Assembly: GCA_902558225.1 (NCBI GenBank)
Contig: CACEDG010000001.1
Span: 47,222 to 111,221, forward strand
Length of the DNA: 64,000 nt
From: an uncultured Pelagibacteraceae bacterium
GTDB lineage: Bacteria; Pseudomonadota; Alphaproteobacteria; Pelagibacterales; Pelagibacteraceae
Reading direction: 5' to 3'
Positions 11,692-20,449 of the stretch are shown here, piece by piece. Position numbers and translations under genes: made by a program. A model generated the notes under the pieces. That model was not told where the DNA came from. It searched no databases and saw only the letters and a program-made list of their open reading frames with translations. How positions within the stretch are numbered: position 1 is the first letter of the stretch; every line of letters starts with the position of its first letter.

Positions 11692-12165
11692 TTTTTTTTT
11701 ATTGCTCATTGCAAATTTGCGATCAAGTCTCCACCGACTTTCTTCACGTATAATCCAACCACAACAATTTTTTGATTTACATTTACAAGGAAATTGTTTG
11801 TAATCGTATTTATCAAAACTAAAACCATAATCGCAAGTTATCTCTTCACCTTTCTTAATATCTCTATCAGCTGTTATCCAAATCTTTAAACCCTTCCCAT
11901 CATAGCGCGCGTTCGCGTCACAACTATGATTTACTAATCCAGCCACGTTAAACGAAAAATCCCCATCAAGTGAATATCTTTTATTTAAAGTGAATAAGTA
12001 AATAGGTTTTTTATTGTCATATTTATCAGATTCATCCACTTCTTTATTTGTAATAATTTTTCCTAAGTAATTGATGATTTTTGTACCCTCTTTGATATCT
12101 TTAGTAGCATAAAGCCCACGTCCTTTATTATCAATTTGTGATTTTTTGATTTTATATAATTTCAT
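11671..12165 (-). CDS. SET domain-containing lysine methyltransferase-like protein
   Basis: A 164-residue protein with a complete small SET domain: KGRGLYA near 14-20, the pseudoknot motif NHSCDAN (79-85), and GEEITCDYG (106-114). A cysteine-rich post-SET motif CKCKSKNCCGW (127-137) follows, as in eukaryotic protein lysine methyltransferases, where it binds zinc. Family knowledge suggests methylation of a protein lysine using SAM; the target is unknown. It lies 30 bases downstream of the histone-deacetylase-family gene on the same strand. Confidence 0.9.
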   Translation of the reverse strand: MKLYKIKKSQIDNKGRGLYATKDIKEGTKIINYLGKIITNKEVDESDKYDNKKPIYLFTLNKRYSLDGDFSFNVAGLVNHSCDANARYDGKGLKIWITADRDIKKGEEITCDYGFSFDKYDYKQFPCKCKSKNCCGWIIREESRWRLDRKFAMSNKKKLINNSY

Positions 12166-12195
12166 AATGTTGATTTATTATTTAATATAATATTA

Positions 12196-13163
12196 TCAAT
12201 TGAATTCTAATAGTGCGTTAACATGTTCATTAGAACAATCAGCTAAAGCATTTAAATCATAACCACCCTCTAAAATAGATACAACTCTTCCCTTGGTAAA
12301 TTCGTTTGTTGCTATAATAGCTCTTTTAGTAATTTCATAAAAATCTCTTGGTAATAATTTGAAATTTGCAAGGGGGTCTCGCTCTTCTGCATCAAAACCC
12401 ATACTTATAAGCAAAAATTCTGGCTGAAATTTTATCAATTTATCTAAAACTCTATCAAAGGCGTTAAAATATTCTCTAGAGCCAGTTCCAGCGGGCAAAG
12501 GGACATTAAAAATATTGTCATAATTTCCTTTTTCTTTTTCACTACCAGTTCCAGGATAAAATGGATATTGATGAGTTGATAAACACAAAACTTTTGCATT
12601 GTCGTAAAAAATGTCACTCGTGCCATTGAAATGATGTACGTCTGGGTCGAGTATTGCTATTCTTTTGTATTTATATTTATCAATGAGATAGTGTGCACCA
12701 ACTGCTACATTGTTGTATATGCAAAAACCCATAGCTTTATCTTTTTCTGCGTGATGTCCAAATTAAGACCAGTGCCCCCTAATTAAAGAGGGCACTAGCC
12801 CCCAGGCGGTCTTACGACGCAAAAAGCGTTTTTATATTTTTTTTGTTCGACAGAGTCTATTGCCTTTAAAATAGAACCTACCGCTTCTTTTGTTGCTTTT
12901 TCACTACCTGGTGAAATTACAGTATCTCCATCTAAGAATTTTAAACCCTCTTTTGGAAAGCTTTTTTGAACCATATCAATATATTTTTCGTCATGCGCTT
13001 TCTTTAAAATATTTAAATCAAATTTTTTAGGTTTATCCCAAATTAAATCATTCCTTTTTTTTAATTTTTCAATTATTGCAACAACTCTTGCGGGTCGCTC
13101 AGGATGTCCATCACCAGTCAGATGGTTTGCTGATGTGTCTGAAGTTATAATTGCAGTACTCAA
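12196..13163 (-). CDS. Histone deacetylase/acetoin utilisation family protein, frame interrupted by a 44-nt hairpin insert
   Basis: Zinc-dependent deacylase of the HDAC/AcuC/AphA superfamily. The 5' part (13163 to 12801) reads to RPPG and then meets a TAG at 12795-12797. The 3' part resumes at 12756 with HHAEKDKAMGFC and runs to 12196. Joined, the active-site motif RPPGHHA is exact, the metal-ligand motif DPDVHHFNG is intact, and the protein is 307 residues, normal for the family. The two halves are in different frames; only removal or skipping of 12757-12800 restores the gene. An annotation pipeline would call two genes (12795-13163 and 12196-12732). It overlaps the dapE stop by 4 bases. Confidence 0.88.
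12757..12800 (-). mobile_element. 44-nt hairpin insert in the HDAC-family gene, candidate translational-bypass element
   Basis: Read on the minus strand, the insert follows the conserved glycine codon GGG (12801-12803) and ends in GGA (12757-12759); the next codons are CAT CAC GCA of the conserved RPPG-HHA motif. It has an in-frame TAG at 12795-12797 and a 10-bp stem, AGTGCCCTCT with AGGGGGCACT (one G-T pair), around a loop TTAATT. The 11 bases between stem and GGA end in AATTT. Its length is not a multiple of 3. GC content is far above its surroundings. Structure and placement are seen; bypassing is inferred. Confidence 0.75.
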
Positions 13164-14299
13164 TAAAAATAATTTTGTAAAATTTGATTATATATTCTTG
13201 TTAACTTTTTTAAATCTGACACAGAGGTCTTTTCATCAATTTGATGTATAGTATTATTTCTCAAGCCCAATTCTAATCTAGGTATTTTGCCAAGAAAACG
13301 GCTGTCACTCGTGCCTCCTCTACAATTTAATTTTGGTGAGTTACCAGTAATTTTTTTGACAATTTTTTTAACCATTAAGATATTTTTATTAGGCTGAGTA
13401 TAAAAAGCCTCTCCACTAACTCTGTATTCTATTTTTACTCGACATTTATCTTTTTTAGCAATTGAACTGATAATTTGATTTAATTTTTTCTTCAAAGAAG
13501 ATGATTTATATTTAGTGTTAAATCTAACGTTAAATTTTGCACTAGCTGACTGTGGCACAACATTTTCAGACAAATTATCAACATTCATTTTAGTAAACTC
13601 TAGATTAGAAGGTGGCATAAATTTTGTGCCGTTATCTAAAGATGAACTTTTTAATTTTGATATTATTTTTGCCAATGTAGTACATGGGTTAATGAAATTT
13701 TTAAAAGCCGCATGACCACTTTTGCCATAAACTGTGATTATTCCATTCATAGATCCACGTCTTCCAATTCTAATTTCATCACCAATTGATTTATTTGATG
13801 TTGGCTCTCCAACAATAGAAAAATCAATTTTTTCATTTCTTTTTCTCAAATACTTCATAACAGCAGGAGTCCCTAATCCAGTTGTCTCTTCATCTGCAGC
13901 AATAATTATTGAAATAGATCCTTTAAATTTTTTATTAGCCACAAATTTACTCATTGCACTGATGAAGCAGGCAATTCCACCCTTCATATCTTGAGCTCCT
14001 CTACCATGTAGAAAGCCATTTTTCACAAGACCTTTAAATGGAGGTATTTGCCAACCATTTAAGTTTGCTACCACATCCGTATGTCCTAAATAATTGAAGT
14101 GAGGTTTTTGATTACCAATTCTAGCATATAAATTTAATGCAGGTTTAACACCAGTTCCTTTTGATTTAATTATTCTGCATTTAAAACCAATAGAAGAGAG
14201 CTTTTTTGATAAAAACTTCATTAGACCCTTATCTTCAGTGAGAGTACTTTTAAAGCGTATTAGCTCTTGGGCTAATTTTAATTCATTAAAAGCTTTCAT
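13160..14299 (-). CDS. dapE: Succinyl-diaminopimelate desuccinylase
   Basis: Zinc peptidase-family enzyme that releases succinate from N-succinyl-LL-diaminopimelate in lysine and peptidoglycan synthesis. The M20 metal-binding blocks are visible: GHTDVV, GRGAQDMKGGI, ADEETTGLG and the GGTSDSRF region near the C-terminus. Length 379 is normal. It shares a TAATG junction with dapD and an ATGA overlap with the downstream HDAC-family gene, so the genes are tightly coupled. Confidence 0.96.
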   Translation of the reverse strand: MKAFNELKLAQELIRFKSTLTEDKGLMKFLSKKLSSIGFKCRIIKSKGTGVKPALNLYARIGNQKPHFNYLGHTDVVANLNGWQIPPFKGLVKNGFLHGRGAQDMKGGIACFISAMSKFVANKKFKGSISIIIAADEETTGLGTPAVMKYLRKRNEKIDFSIVGEPTSNKSIGDEIRIGRRGSMNGIITVYGKSGHAAFKNFINPCTTLAKIISKLKSSSLDNGTKFMPPSNLEFTKMNVDNLSENVVPQSASAKFNVRFNTKYKSSSLKKKLNQIISSIAKKDKCRVKIEYRVSGEAFYTQPNKNILMVKKIVKKITGNSPKLNCRGGTSDSRFLGKIPRLELGLRNNTIHQIDEKTSVSDLKKLTRIYNQILQNYFY

Positions 14300-15120
14300 T
14301 ATTTGTCTCTTAGAAGGTCGTTTATCGAGGTTTTAGATCTTGTTTTCTCATCAACCTGTTTGACGATCACTGCACAGTATAGACTAGGGCCACCAGGTTT
14401 TTTGGATGGAAGAGACCCTGGAACAACAACACTTCCTTCAGGTACCTCACCAGTCATTATCTCATTTGTTTCACGATTTATTATACGCGTAGAAGCAGTT
14501 AGAAATACTCCTGTAGCTAAGACACTATTTTTTCTAACGATTACTCCTTCGGCCACCTCGGCGCGTGCACCAATAAAGCAGTTATCTTCTATAATAGTCG
14601 GTGATGCTTGAACGGGTTCTAAAACGCCACCAATTCCTACTCCACCTGACAAATGTACATTCTTTCCAATTTGAGCCCCTGACCCCACCGTGCTCCACGT
14701 ATCGACCATCGTACCGCTGTCAACAAATCCTCCAATATTTATAAAACATGGCATCAAGATAACTCCAGGAGCAATATAACACCCTTTCCTGGTCATTCCG
14801 TTAGGTACATAGCGAAATCCAGCTTTTTTGTGATCTTCTTCAGTCCATCCAGCCGTCTTAAAGCCAACTTTATCATACCATACTGAATATGGACCCGCCG
14901 TGGTAATCATTTTATTGGTTCTAAATGAAAGAAGTATTGCTTTTTTTGCTACTTGATTAGTTTCCCATTTTCCATCAGGATGACGATTAGCCACTCGAAC
15001 TTTACCTTGATCCAATAATTCTATTGTTTCATTAATAGCATCTAAAATACTTTTGTCAGAGTCAGGAGATATATCTTTTCTATTGTCCCAAGCATCATTT
15101 ATAATTTTTTCTATAGACAT
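14299..15120 (-). CDS. dapD: Tetrahydrodipicolinate N-succinyltransferase
   Basis: Left-handed beta-helix acyltransferase (273 residues) of the succinylase branch of diaminopimelate synthesis. Hexapeptide-repeat character is clear from about 110 to 220, including [20 protein letters not shown] and [16 protein letters not shown]. It stands directly upstream of dapE, which acts two steps later in the same pathway. Confidence 0.97.
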   Translation of the reverse strand: MSIEKIINDAWDNRKDISPDSDKSILDAINETIELLDQGKVRVANRHPDGKWETNQVAKKAILLSFRTNKMITTAGPYSVWYDKVGFKTAGWTEEDHKKAGFRYVPNGMTRKGCYIAPGVILMPCFINIGGFVDSGTMVDTWSTVGSGAQIGKNVHLSGGVGIGGVLEPVQASPTIIEDNCFIGARAEVAEGVIVRKNSVLATGVFLTASTRIINRETNEIMTGEVPEGSVVVPGSLPSKKPGGPSLYCAVIVKQVDEKTRSKTSINDLLRDK

Positions 15121-15123
15121 AAT

Positions 15124-15813
15124 TTACTGACTTTTTAATAACCTTATTTCTTTAAGAAATAAAGATAGATTTTCAATTTTGTGTGAAATAAAATCTTTAT
15201 CGGCATCCATTTTTCCGAAATGTTCATCATTAATTAACCAAACGGTTGTACACCCTCGTTCGTGACCTATACTTAAATTTTTAGCTATATCCTCAATGTA
15301 AACAGTCTCTTTTGGATTTATACCAAATTTTTTTATCATTAAGTCGAAGGTTTCTGCCTCTGGTTTAGGTACATAACCAGCATCTTTAATATCAAAAACC
15401 TTATCTCTTCCAAATAAATCATACACACCTAAGTGAGTTAAAATATTAGCAGCATGTTCAGCACTACCATTAGTGAAGATAAATTTTTCCATATCTAATT
15501 GTTCAAGCTCATTTCTCATAATTTTATCTTCCTTCATAAAAGATAAATCAATTTCATGTACGTAAGATAAAAATTCATCTGGTGATATTCCATTATGGAT
15601 CATTAATCCTTTAAGTGATGTATTATATTTATAGAAATAATTTGTTTGTAATTCCTTAGCTTTGTCTTTATCGATTTTAAGTTTTTCGGATATGAATTGT
15701 GTCATTCTTTTTGAAACTTGACCAAACACACGTTCTAAAGAGTAATTGTTAAAACGGTTATAACATGTTCCATCCAAATCCAGCAGTAGATATTTTTTAT
15801 CTTTTAAATTCAT
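15124..15813 (-). CDS. HAD-family phosphatase, pyrimidine 5'-nucleotidase type
   Basis: A 229-residue HAD hydrolase with nucleophile motif DLDGTCYN (12-19), motif II FTNGS and motif III/IV around PKPEAETF and YIEDIAKN. Proteins of this type next to argB in alphaproteobacteria are annotated as pyrimidine 5'-nucleotidases; the exact substrate cannot be read from the sequence. It overlaps argB by 4 bases and is 3 bases upstream of dapD. Confidence 0.85.
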   Translation of the reverse strand: MNLKDKKYLLLDLDGTCYNRFNNYSLERVFGQVSKRMTQFISEKLKIDKDKAKELQTNYFYKYNTSLKGLMIHNGISPDEFLSYVHEIDLSFMKEDKIMRNELEQLDMEKFIFTNGSAEHAANILTHLGVYDLFGRDKVFDIKDAGYVPKPEAETFDLMIKKFGINPKETVYIEDIAKNLSIGHERGCTTVWLINDEHFGKMDADKDFISHKIENLSLFLKEIRLLKSQ

Positions 15814-16670
15814 TTTCTAATTAATGTGCCTGAGCCTTTATCAGAAAATAACTCAAAGAGTATCGAGTGTTTTGGTCTTGCATCAATTATTCCTACAGCA
15901 GTAACCCCATTATTAATAGATTCTAGCCCCATATTAATCTTAGGAATCATGCCGCCAGTAATAGTTTCATTTTTAATCATTTCTAAAATCTCAGAAGAAG
16001 ATATTTCCTCAATTAGTTTTTTATTTTTATCTAAAACACCTTCCACATTAGTCATCAAAAGTAGTCTTCGACATTTAAGTGACTGTGCGATTTTACCAGC
16101 CGCCACATCTCCATTGATATTATAAGTTTGATTTTCTTGAAGACCCAAGGGAGATATAATAGGGATTTTATCATCTTTAATAATATTTAATATTATTTCA
16201 TTATTTATTTTGTTTGGAGTTCCGACAAAACCTAATTCAGGTGCGTCTCTTAAAACTTCAATAACATTATTTTTTTTAGTATGGATCCCAATTGCTTTTG
16301 TACCCATTTTTTCTAATGAACTTACTATATCATGATTAAAATCAATAAGTACATTCTCAACAATATCTATTATTTTTTCATCTGTTACTCTAAGTCCTCT
16401 TATAAATTTAGATTGTATGTTGGATTTTTCTAATTCTTTTTGAATTCTTGGACCCCCACCATGGATGACACAAATCTTTATTCCTAATTTATTTAGAATA
16501 CTTAGATCTTCAATGAAATTGTTAAAGATCTCACGACTTAAAAAGACATTGCCTGAATATTTTAAGCAAATTAAATCTTCTTTATATTTTTCAATATATT
16601 TAGAAACTTCATTTATTGGGGGACCACTCTTAGGAATAATATTTTCTAATTCCTCTTTTGTTAAGCTCAT
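15810..16670 (-). CDS. argB: Acetylglutamate kinase
   Basis: Second enzyme of arginine synthesis; phosphorylates N-acetylglutamate. The substrate and nucleotide-binding motifs CVIHGGGPRIQ, RGLRVTDEK and GGMIPKINMG are present in order. Length 286 is normal. It lies 1 base downstream of yidC and overlaps the HAD gene. The engB (yihA) gene often found between yidC and argB in related genomes is absent here. Confidence 0.96.
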   Translation of the reverse strand: MSLTKEELENIIPKSGPPINEVSKYIEKYKEDLICLKYSGNVFLSREIFNNFIEDLSILNKLGIKICVIHGGGPRIQKELEKSNIQSKFIRGLRVTDEKIIDIVENVLIDFNHDIVSSLEKMGTKAIGIHTKKNNVIEVLRDAPELGFVGTPNKINNEIILNIIKDDKIPIISPLGLQENQTYNINGDVAAGKIAQSLKCRRLLLMTNVEGVLDKNKKLIEEISSSEILEMIKNETITGGMIPKINMGLESINNGVTAVGIIDARPKHSILFELFSDKGSGTLIRK

Positions 16671-16671
16671 A

Positions 16672-18354
16672 TTACTTAACTTTGATTGTTTTATTTAAAT
16701 ACCACTGTTGCAGAATAGTGGCCAAATTTGTAGCCGTCCAATAGAGAACCAAGCCGCTAGCAAAACCAGCTAATATTATAGTAATTATTAAAGGGAAAAA
16801 TTTAAACATAGTTCTTTGAATTTTTTCTGCCTCACTATTACCTGTAGCTTGAGGAGATAAACGCATTTGTAACCACATGCTAGCGCCCATCAAGACGGGT
16901 AAAAGTCCAATTTCTAGAAAGCTAGGAACCTGATACGGTAGTAATCCAAATAGATTAAATATGCTTAATGGGTCCTTACTCGCTAAATCTTGCCAAATCC
17001 ATATAAAAGGTGCGTGATACATAGCAACATCAAGCATCAAGAGTTTATACAGAGAAAAAAAAATCGGAATTTGTATTAGAATAGGGAGACACGAGGCGGC
17101 GGGATTTACATTATTCAAACGGTATAATTTCATAATTTCTTTTTGCTGTTGCTGCTTATCTGATTTAAATTTATCTTTGATTAAATTCATTTGAGGTGTC
17201 AACGCCTTAATGGCCGCCATCGATTTCATAGAAAATTGGTTTAAAGGAAAGAAAACCAACCTAATTAAAATTGTTAGAAGTATTATTGAATATCCATAAT
17301 TACTTGTATATTTAAATAAGTAATCTAATACTATCCAAAGAGGTCGAACAACCCAATACATTACACCGTAATTTACTATGAGATCTAGCCTTTCCATTTG
17401 CAATTCTTCAGCATATTTATCAATCAAAGATATTTCTTTTGCTCCAATTAAAGATTGAACATTATGATTTATTGATGAATTAGGTGCCAATTCGTAACCT
17501 GAAGTATCTATATATGAGGTTCTATATTTTGTAGTGTAATCAAAATCTAATCTAAATTTCCTACCTTGTGGTGGAATAAAACTTGTCATCCAATATTTAT
17601 CTCCAATTAGATAAAAACCAGAGTTCGCTTCTTTAGAATATTTTTTTTCTTTAATTTCCGAGTAATCAATTTCCTCGATTTCATCCTGCAGAATCACACT
17701 TAATCCCTCATGTAAAATATAAAAATCAGTTAAATCTTTTGGTAAATTATTTCGATGAATTATGCCATAAGGATACATTTTAAAGCTGTTACTTGAATTA
17801 TTTATTACTTTTTGATTGATGTTAAAAAGATAGTTATCATCAATACTAATCGTTCTCTCAAAAGTAATACCTTGATTGTTTTCATAATATATTTTCACAG
17901 GGTTATCAGGAGTCAGTTTAGTATTAGACTCTATTTTCCAATTTGTATTAGGTCCGGGTACATCAATGTTATCATTCGTGGTCCATCCAGTATTTAAAAA
18001 ATATCCATTTTTAACGTTGGCAGGATTTAGCAATACAATTTTTTCTTCACTATTTAGCTCTTTGTTATATTTTTTAAATTTAAAATCATCTATTGCGCCA
18101 CCATTGGTTAATGAGATTGAACCAATTATATTATTATTTTCAAAAATTATTCTCTCCGTTGAGTTAATAGACTCTTCTCTTGATATTTCTTTTATTGTTT
18201 CAGTTTTTTCAATTTTTGGTGTTTCTGTTTTCTCTAACTCCTCCTTTTTGATTTGAGCTTCTTCTTTTTTTGGTTCAAAAAAAAATAGACTGTAAAGAAC
18301 CAAAACCGCAGATGATAGGGCTATAGCAGCTATTAAATTTTTGACATTATCCAC
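16672..18354 (-). CDS. yidC: Membrane protein insertase YidC
   Basis: Inserts and folds inner-membrane proteins, alone or with SecYEG. An N-terminal membrane anchor (about 5-27), a large periplasmic domain (about 60-340) and a C-terminal five-helix core are visible. Core motifs include FPLNQFSMKSMAAIKALTPQ, PILIQIPIFFSLYKLL and the final LVLYWTATNLATILQQWYL. Length 560 is normal for a proteobacterial YidC. It follows yidD by 2 bases in the rpmH-rnpA-yidD-yidC cluster. Confidence 0.97.
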   Translation of the reverse strand: MDNVKNLIAAIALSSAVLVLYSLFFFEPKKEEAQIKKEELEKTETPKIEKTETIKEISREESINSTERIIFENNNIIGSISLTNGGAIDDFKFKKYNKELNSEEKIVLLNPANVKNGYFLNTGWTTNDNIDVPGPNTNWKIESNTKLTPDNPVKIYYENNQGITFERTISIDDNYLFNINQKVINNSSNSFKMYPYGIIHRNNLPKDLTDFYILHEGLSVILQDEIEEIDYSEIKEKKYSKEANSGFYLIGDKYWMTSFIPPQGRKFRLDFDYTTKYRTSYIDTSGYELAPNSSINHNVQSLIGAKEISLIDKYAEELQMERLDLIVNYGVMYWVVRPLWIVLDYLFKYTSNYGYSIILLTILIRLVFFPLNQFSMKSMAAIKALTPQMNLIKDKFKSDKQQQQKEIMKLYRLNNVNPAASCLPILIQIPIFFSLYKLLMLDVAMYHAPFIWIWQDLASKDPLSIFNLFGLLPYQVPSFLEIGLLPVLMGASMWLQMRLSPQATGNSEAEKIQRTMFKFFPLIITIILAGFASGLVLYWTATNLATILQQWYLNKTIKVK

Positions 18355-18356
18355 GA

Positions 18357-18593
18357 TTAAACTCCATCCTTTTTTTCAACTGGATCATGTCCTCCATGTC
18401 CAAACCAAGGGTTACATCTTAATATTCTTAAAGTTGATTTAAATATTGCTTTTACAAAATTATATTTTTCAAAACATTCTAAACAATAACTGCTACAAGA
18501 TGGCTCAAATTTACAAGAATTATAGAAGAATGGACTTAGAAAAAATTTATATAATTTGATTGGGATTATAAAAATTTGATTAATTATTTTCAT
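18357..18593 (-). CDS. yidD: Membrane protein insertion efficiency factor YidD
   Basis: A 78-residue basic amphipathic protein that assists YidC-dependent insertion. The cysteine-containing family motif CKFEPSCSSYCLE and the end motif RCNPWFGHGGHDPV are clear. It overlaps rnpA by a single base and stands between rnpA and yidC, its usual place. Confidence 0.95.
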   Translation of the reverse strand: MKIINQIFIIPIKLYKFFLSPFFYNSCKFEPSCSSYCLECFEKYNFVKAIFKSTLRILRCNPWFGHGGHDPVEKKDGV

Positions 18594-18934
18594 TATATTA
18601 TTTTGTTTAAATCTTGAAATATTGTTTTTTTTATATTTTCAAAATCATTTTTTAGCATAGCTGAATGAGAAATAACAAGATAAGAATTTTTTAGATTAAT
18701 TGAATTTTGTTTAACCGCCTCATTAAAAATTGAACGCAATCTACGTTTAACTTTATTACGCCCCACAGCATTAGCTATTTTCTTTTTAACTGAGAAAGAA
18801 ATATTTAGTTTTTTTGTATTTTTGTTTGGCAATTGACCAAAAAAAATACTTACATATTTGTTCGATACCTTTTTTCTGTTGAGAAGCTTTGTAAATTCCT
18901 CATTTCGAGAAAGAGCAACAATTTTGCTTTTCAT
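18593..18934 (-). CDS. rnpA: Ribonuclease P protein component
   Basis: Basic protein subunit of RNase P, which matures the 5' end of tRNAs. The RNR-type motif is present as NAVGRNKVKRRLRSIFNE, and the length (113) is normal. It starts 10 bases after the rpmH stop and overlaps yidD by 1 base. Confidence 0.94.
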   Translation of the reverse strand: MKSKIVALSRNEEFTKLLNRKKVSNKYVSIFFGQLPNKNTKKLNISFSVKKKIANAVGRNKVKRRLRSIFNEAVKQNSINLKNSYLVISHSAMLKNDFENIKKTIFQDLNKII

Positions 18935-18944
18935 CAGATATAAT

Positions 18945-19100
18945 TTATCTTTTTTTTCTAATTACTTTTGGTGTAAGAGCTTTTCTTCCACGTTTTCTAC
19001 GTCTAGCTAAAGTTTTTCTTCCACCTTTTGTTTTCATTTTTGCACGGAACCCCGTTGCGCGAGCTCGCTTGATTTTGCTGGGGGAATAGGTTCTTTTCAT
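18945..19100 (-). CDS. rpmH: 50S ribosomal protein L34
   Basis: A 51-residue, strongly basic ribosomal protein. The start [18 protein letters not shown], the [18 protein letters not shown] core and the [10 protein letters not shown] end are diagnostic of L34. GC content is higher than in the neighbourhood, as expected for a ribosomal gene. It leads the cluster rpmH-rnpA-yidD-yidC. Confidence 0.97.
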   Translation of the reverse strand: MKRTYSPSKIKRARATGFRAKMKTKGGRKTLARRRKRGRKALTPKVIRKKR

Positions 19101-19136
19101 AATAAGATTTGATATTGTTTTTAATAATTCTGCACC

Positions 19137-19164
19137 TTTATATTAGTAATAATTAAAATAGCAA
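19137..19164 (-). promoter_or_regulatory. Probable sigma-70 promoter of rpmH
   Basis: On the minus strand TTGCTA (19159-19164) and TATAAA (19137-19142) are separated by 16 bases. The implied transcription start is about 30 bases before the rpmH ATG. It is assigned by consensus and position only. Confidence 0.45.
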
Positions 19165-19195
19165 ATAGAAGATTTTACAAATAATATAATCATTG

Positions 19196-19915
19196 ATGGA
19201 AAAAACAAAAAAAATTAAAATATTTCTTGGTTTATTCTATATAATCTCAGTTGGATTATTCTTATATCTGATATTTTCAAAATTTAGCATTAGTGAGATC
19301 ACAACATATTCGTTTATAAAAAATAACCGAGATTATTTTTCTGAGTTAAGAAGTTCAAATTTATTTTTTTTAGGATCAATATTTATTTTATTTACAATTA
19401 TTTGGATATTAGCTTTGGGATTTTTATCACCCTTAGGTTTATTTGCTGGATTTATATTTGGAAAAATCTATGGTGTTATTTTTTTAATTTTTGGCACGAC
19501 AATAGGAGCAACTCTTTTATATTTATTTGCTAATTATTTTGTTAAAGACATTATAAAGGATAAGTTTTTAAGTAAATTTCAAAATTTAGAGTCAAAATTC
19601 AAAAAATCTGAATTTATATATTTATTAATTTTTAGATTTGTTGGGGGTACACCATTTAATCTTCAAAATTTATTACCTTGTATTTTTAATGTAAAAGTGT
19701 CTAATTTTTTTTGGGCAACATTAATAGGCATTTTCCCTCAAACATTTTTGATCGTCTCAATAGGTAGTGGGCTAGAAAAAGTAATTGAAAAAAATTCTAA
19801 AGTTCCGGGTATTACTGATATAATTTTTACACCAGATGTTTATATTCCAATATTGGCTTTTTTTGGATTGATTATCATAACTATATTTTTAAGAAAGTTT
19901 TTCTATAAAAATTAA
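19196..19915 (+). CDS. VTT-domain (TVP38/TMEM64, DedA-like) membrane protein
   Basis: A 239-residue inner-membrane protein with about five hydrophobic segments. The VTT/SNARE-associated core is recognisable: SPLGLFAGFIFGKIYG, GATLLYLFANYF and the conserved FRFVGGTPFNLQNLL. Relatives are linked to lipid scrambling and membrane homeostasis, but the substrate is not known. The ATG at 19196 is preferred over the TTG one codon upstream. A TATAAT at 19185-19190 lies just before it, suggesting a very short or absent leader. Confidence 0.88.
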   Translation: MEKTKKIKIFLGLFYIISVGLFLYLIFSKFSISEITTYSFIKNNRDYFSELRSSNLFFLGSIFILFTIIWILALGFLSPLGLFAGFIFGKIYGVIFLIFGTTIGATLLYLFANYFVKDIIKDKFLSKFQNLESKFKKSEFIYLLIFRFVGGTPFNLQNLLPCIFNVKVSNFFWATLIGIFPQTFLIVSIGSGLEKVIEKNSKVPGITDIIFTPDVYIPILAFFGLIIITIFLRKFFYKN

Positions 19916-19917
19916 TT

Positions 19918-19992
19918 ATGCCCAATTATGGATTTGACAATTATCAATCGCTTGTTTTGTCATTAAAAACTATTTGGGCAGTAAAACGATAA
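19918..19992 (+). other. Nested inverted repeat with a possible 24-residue ORF
   Basis: The 140-base gap before the next gene holds GCCCAA (19920-19925) and TTGGGC (19974-19979) as outer arms, and TGACAA and TTGTCA as inner arms. An ORF starting MPNYGFDNYQSL overlaps the structure and ends with TAA at 19990-19992. It could be a structured RNA element or a very small gene. Nothing else is visible in the gap. Confidence 0.25.
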
Positions 19993-20054
19993 ATTTAAAA
20001 GAGCTTATTATTGCCATATTAATTTATTAGTTTATATATAACATCATTAACATT

Positions 20055-20342
20055 ATGAAAATTTTTACAAAAATAATTTTAGACAAAAATAACCGAGTTT
20101 TAAAAGAAGAATTCTATGAATATTCGGGACCTTTGGCGTTAGCAGGAATACATCACACCTACGGGGCATACAAAAGTGCTAAACTAATGGAAAAGCAGGC
20201 AAAAAAGGAAAAGCGTCTTGCGGAAAAACGTGCTAAAAAACAAAAAAAATCTGGTTCAAAAAAAGAGGATAACAAAAAATCAGAGTTAGATCCAAACGAA
20301 GCTCTGTCACTCGAATTTATAACAAATCCAAATAAGGAATGA
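20055..20342 (+). CDS. Small hypothetical protein with charged tail
   Basis: A 95-residue protein. The first 45 residues look folded (KIFTKIILDKNNRVLKEE, then a Gly/His-containing stretch GPLALAGIHHTYG); the rest is a highly charged helix rich in lysine and alanine, then an acidic end. I do not recognise the family. Its stop overlaps the next small gene as ATGA, suggesting translational coupling and membership of the dcd-murA operon. Confidence 0.7.
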   Translation: MKIFTKIILDKNNRVLKEEFYEYSGPLALAGIHHTYGAYKSAKLMEKQAKKEKRLAEKRAKKQKKSGSKKEDNKKSELDPNEALSLEFITNPNKE

Positions 20343-20449
20343 ATTCAAAAGATAAAAGTGAGCGTTTAAGTTTTGCGCTAAAAAAAAATTTAAAAAAAAG
20401 AAAGCTTTTTCAAAAAAAGAATAAAAAGAAAAATGATACTAAACGATAA
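20339..20449 (+). CDS. Very small basic protein before dcd
   Basis: A 36-residue, lysine-rich protein (starts MNSKDKSERLSFALKKN) with an ATGA overlap to the upstream gene and a 17-base overlap with the dcd start. It resembles the short alphaproteobacterial proteins with an LxxNLKKRK pattern, but this is recognition by eye. Function unknown. Confidence 0.5.
   Translation: MNSKDKSERLSFALKKNLKKRKLFQKKNKKKNDTKR

Noticed and set aside
12795-12800. Take-off at the GGC codon just before TAG in the HDAC insert
   Set aside because: That would give RPPGG-HHA with an extra glycine; the conserved family motif has one glycine, so GGG at 12801-12803 fits better.
12196-13163. HDAC-family gene as an ordinary frameshifted pseudogene
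   Set aside because: A single clean 44-nt hairpin insert at a glycine codon explains the break, the flanks are intact, and the same design occurs in rpsA and gcrA.
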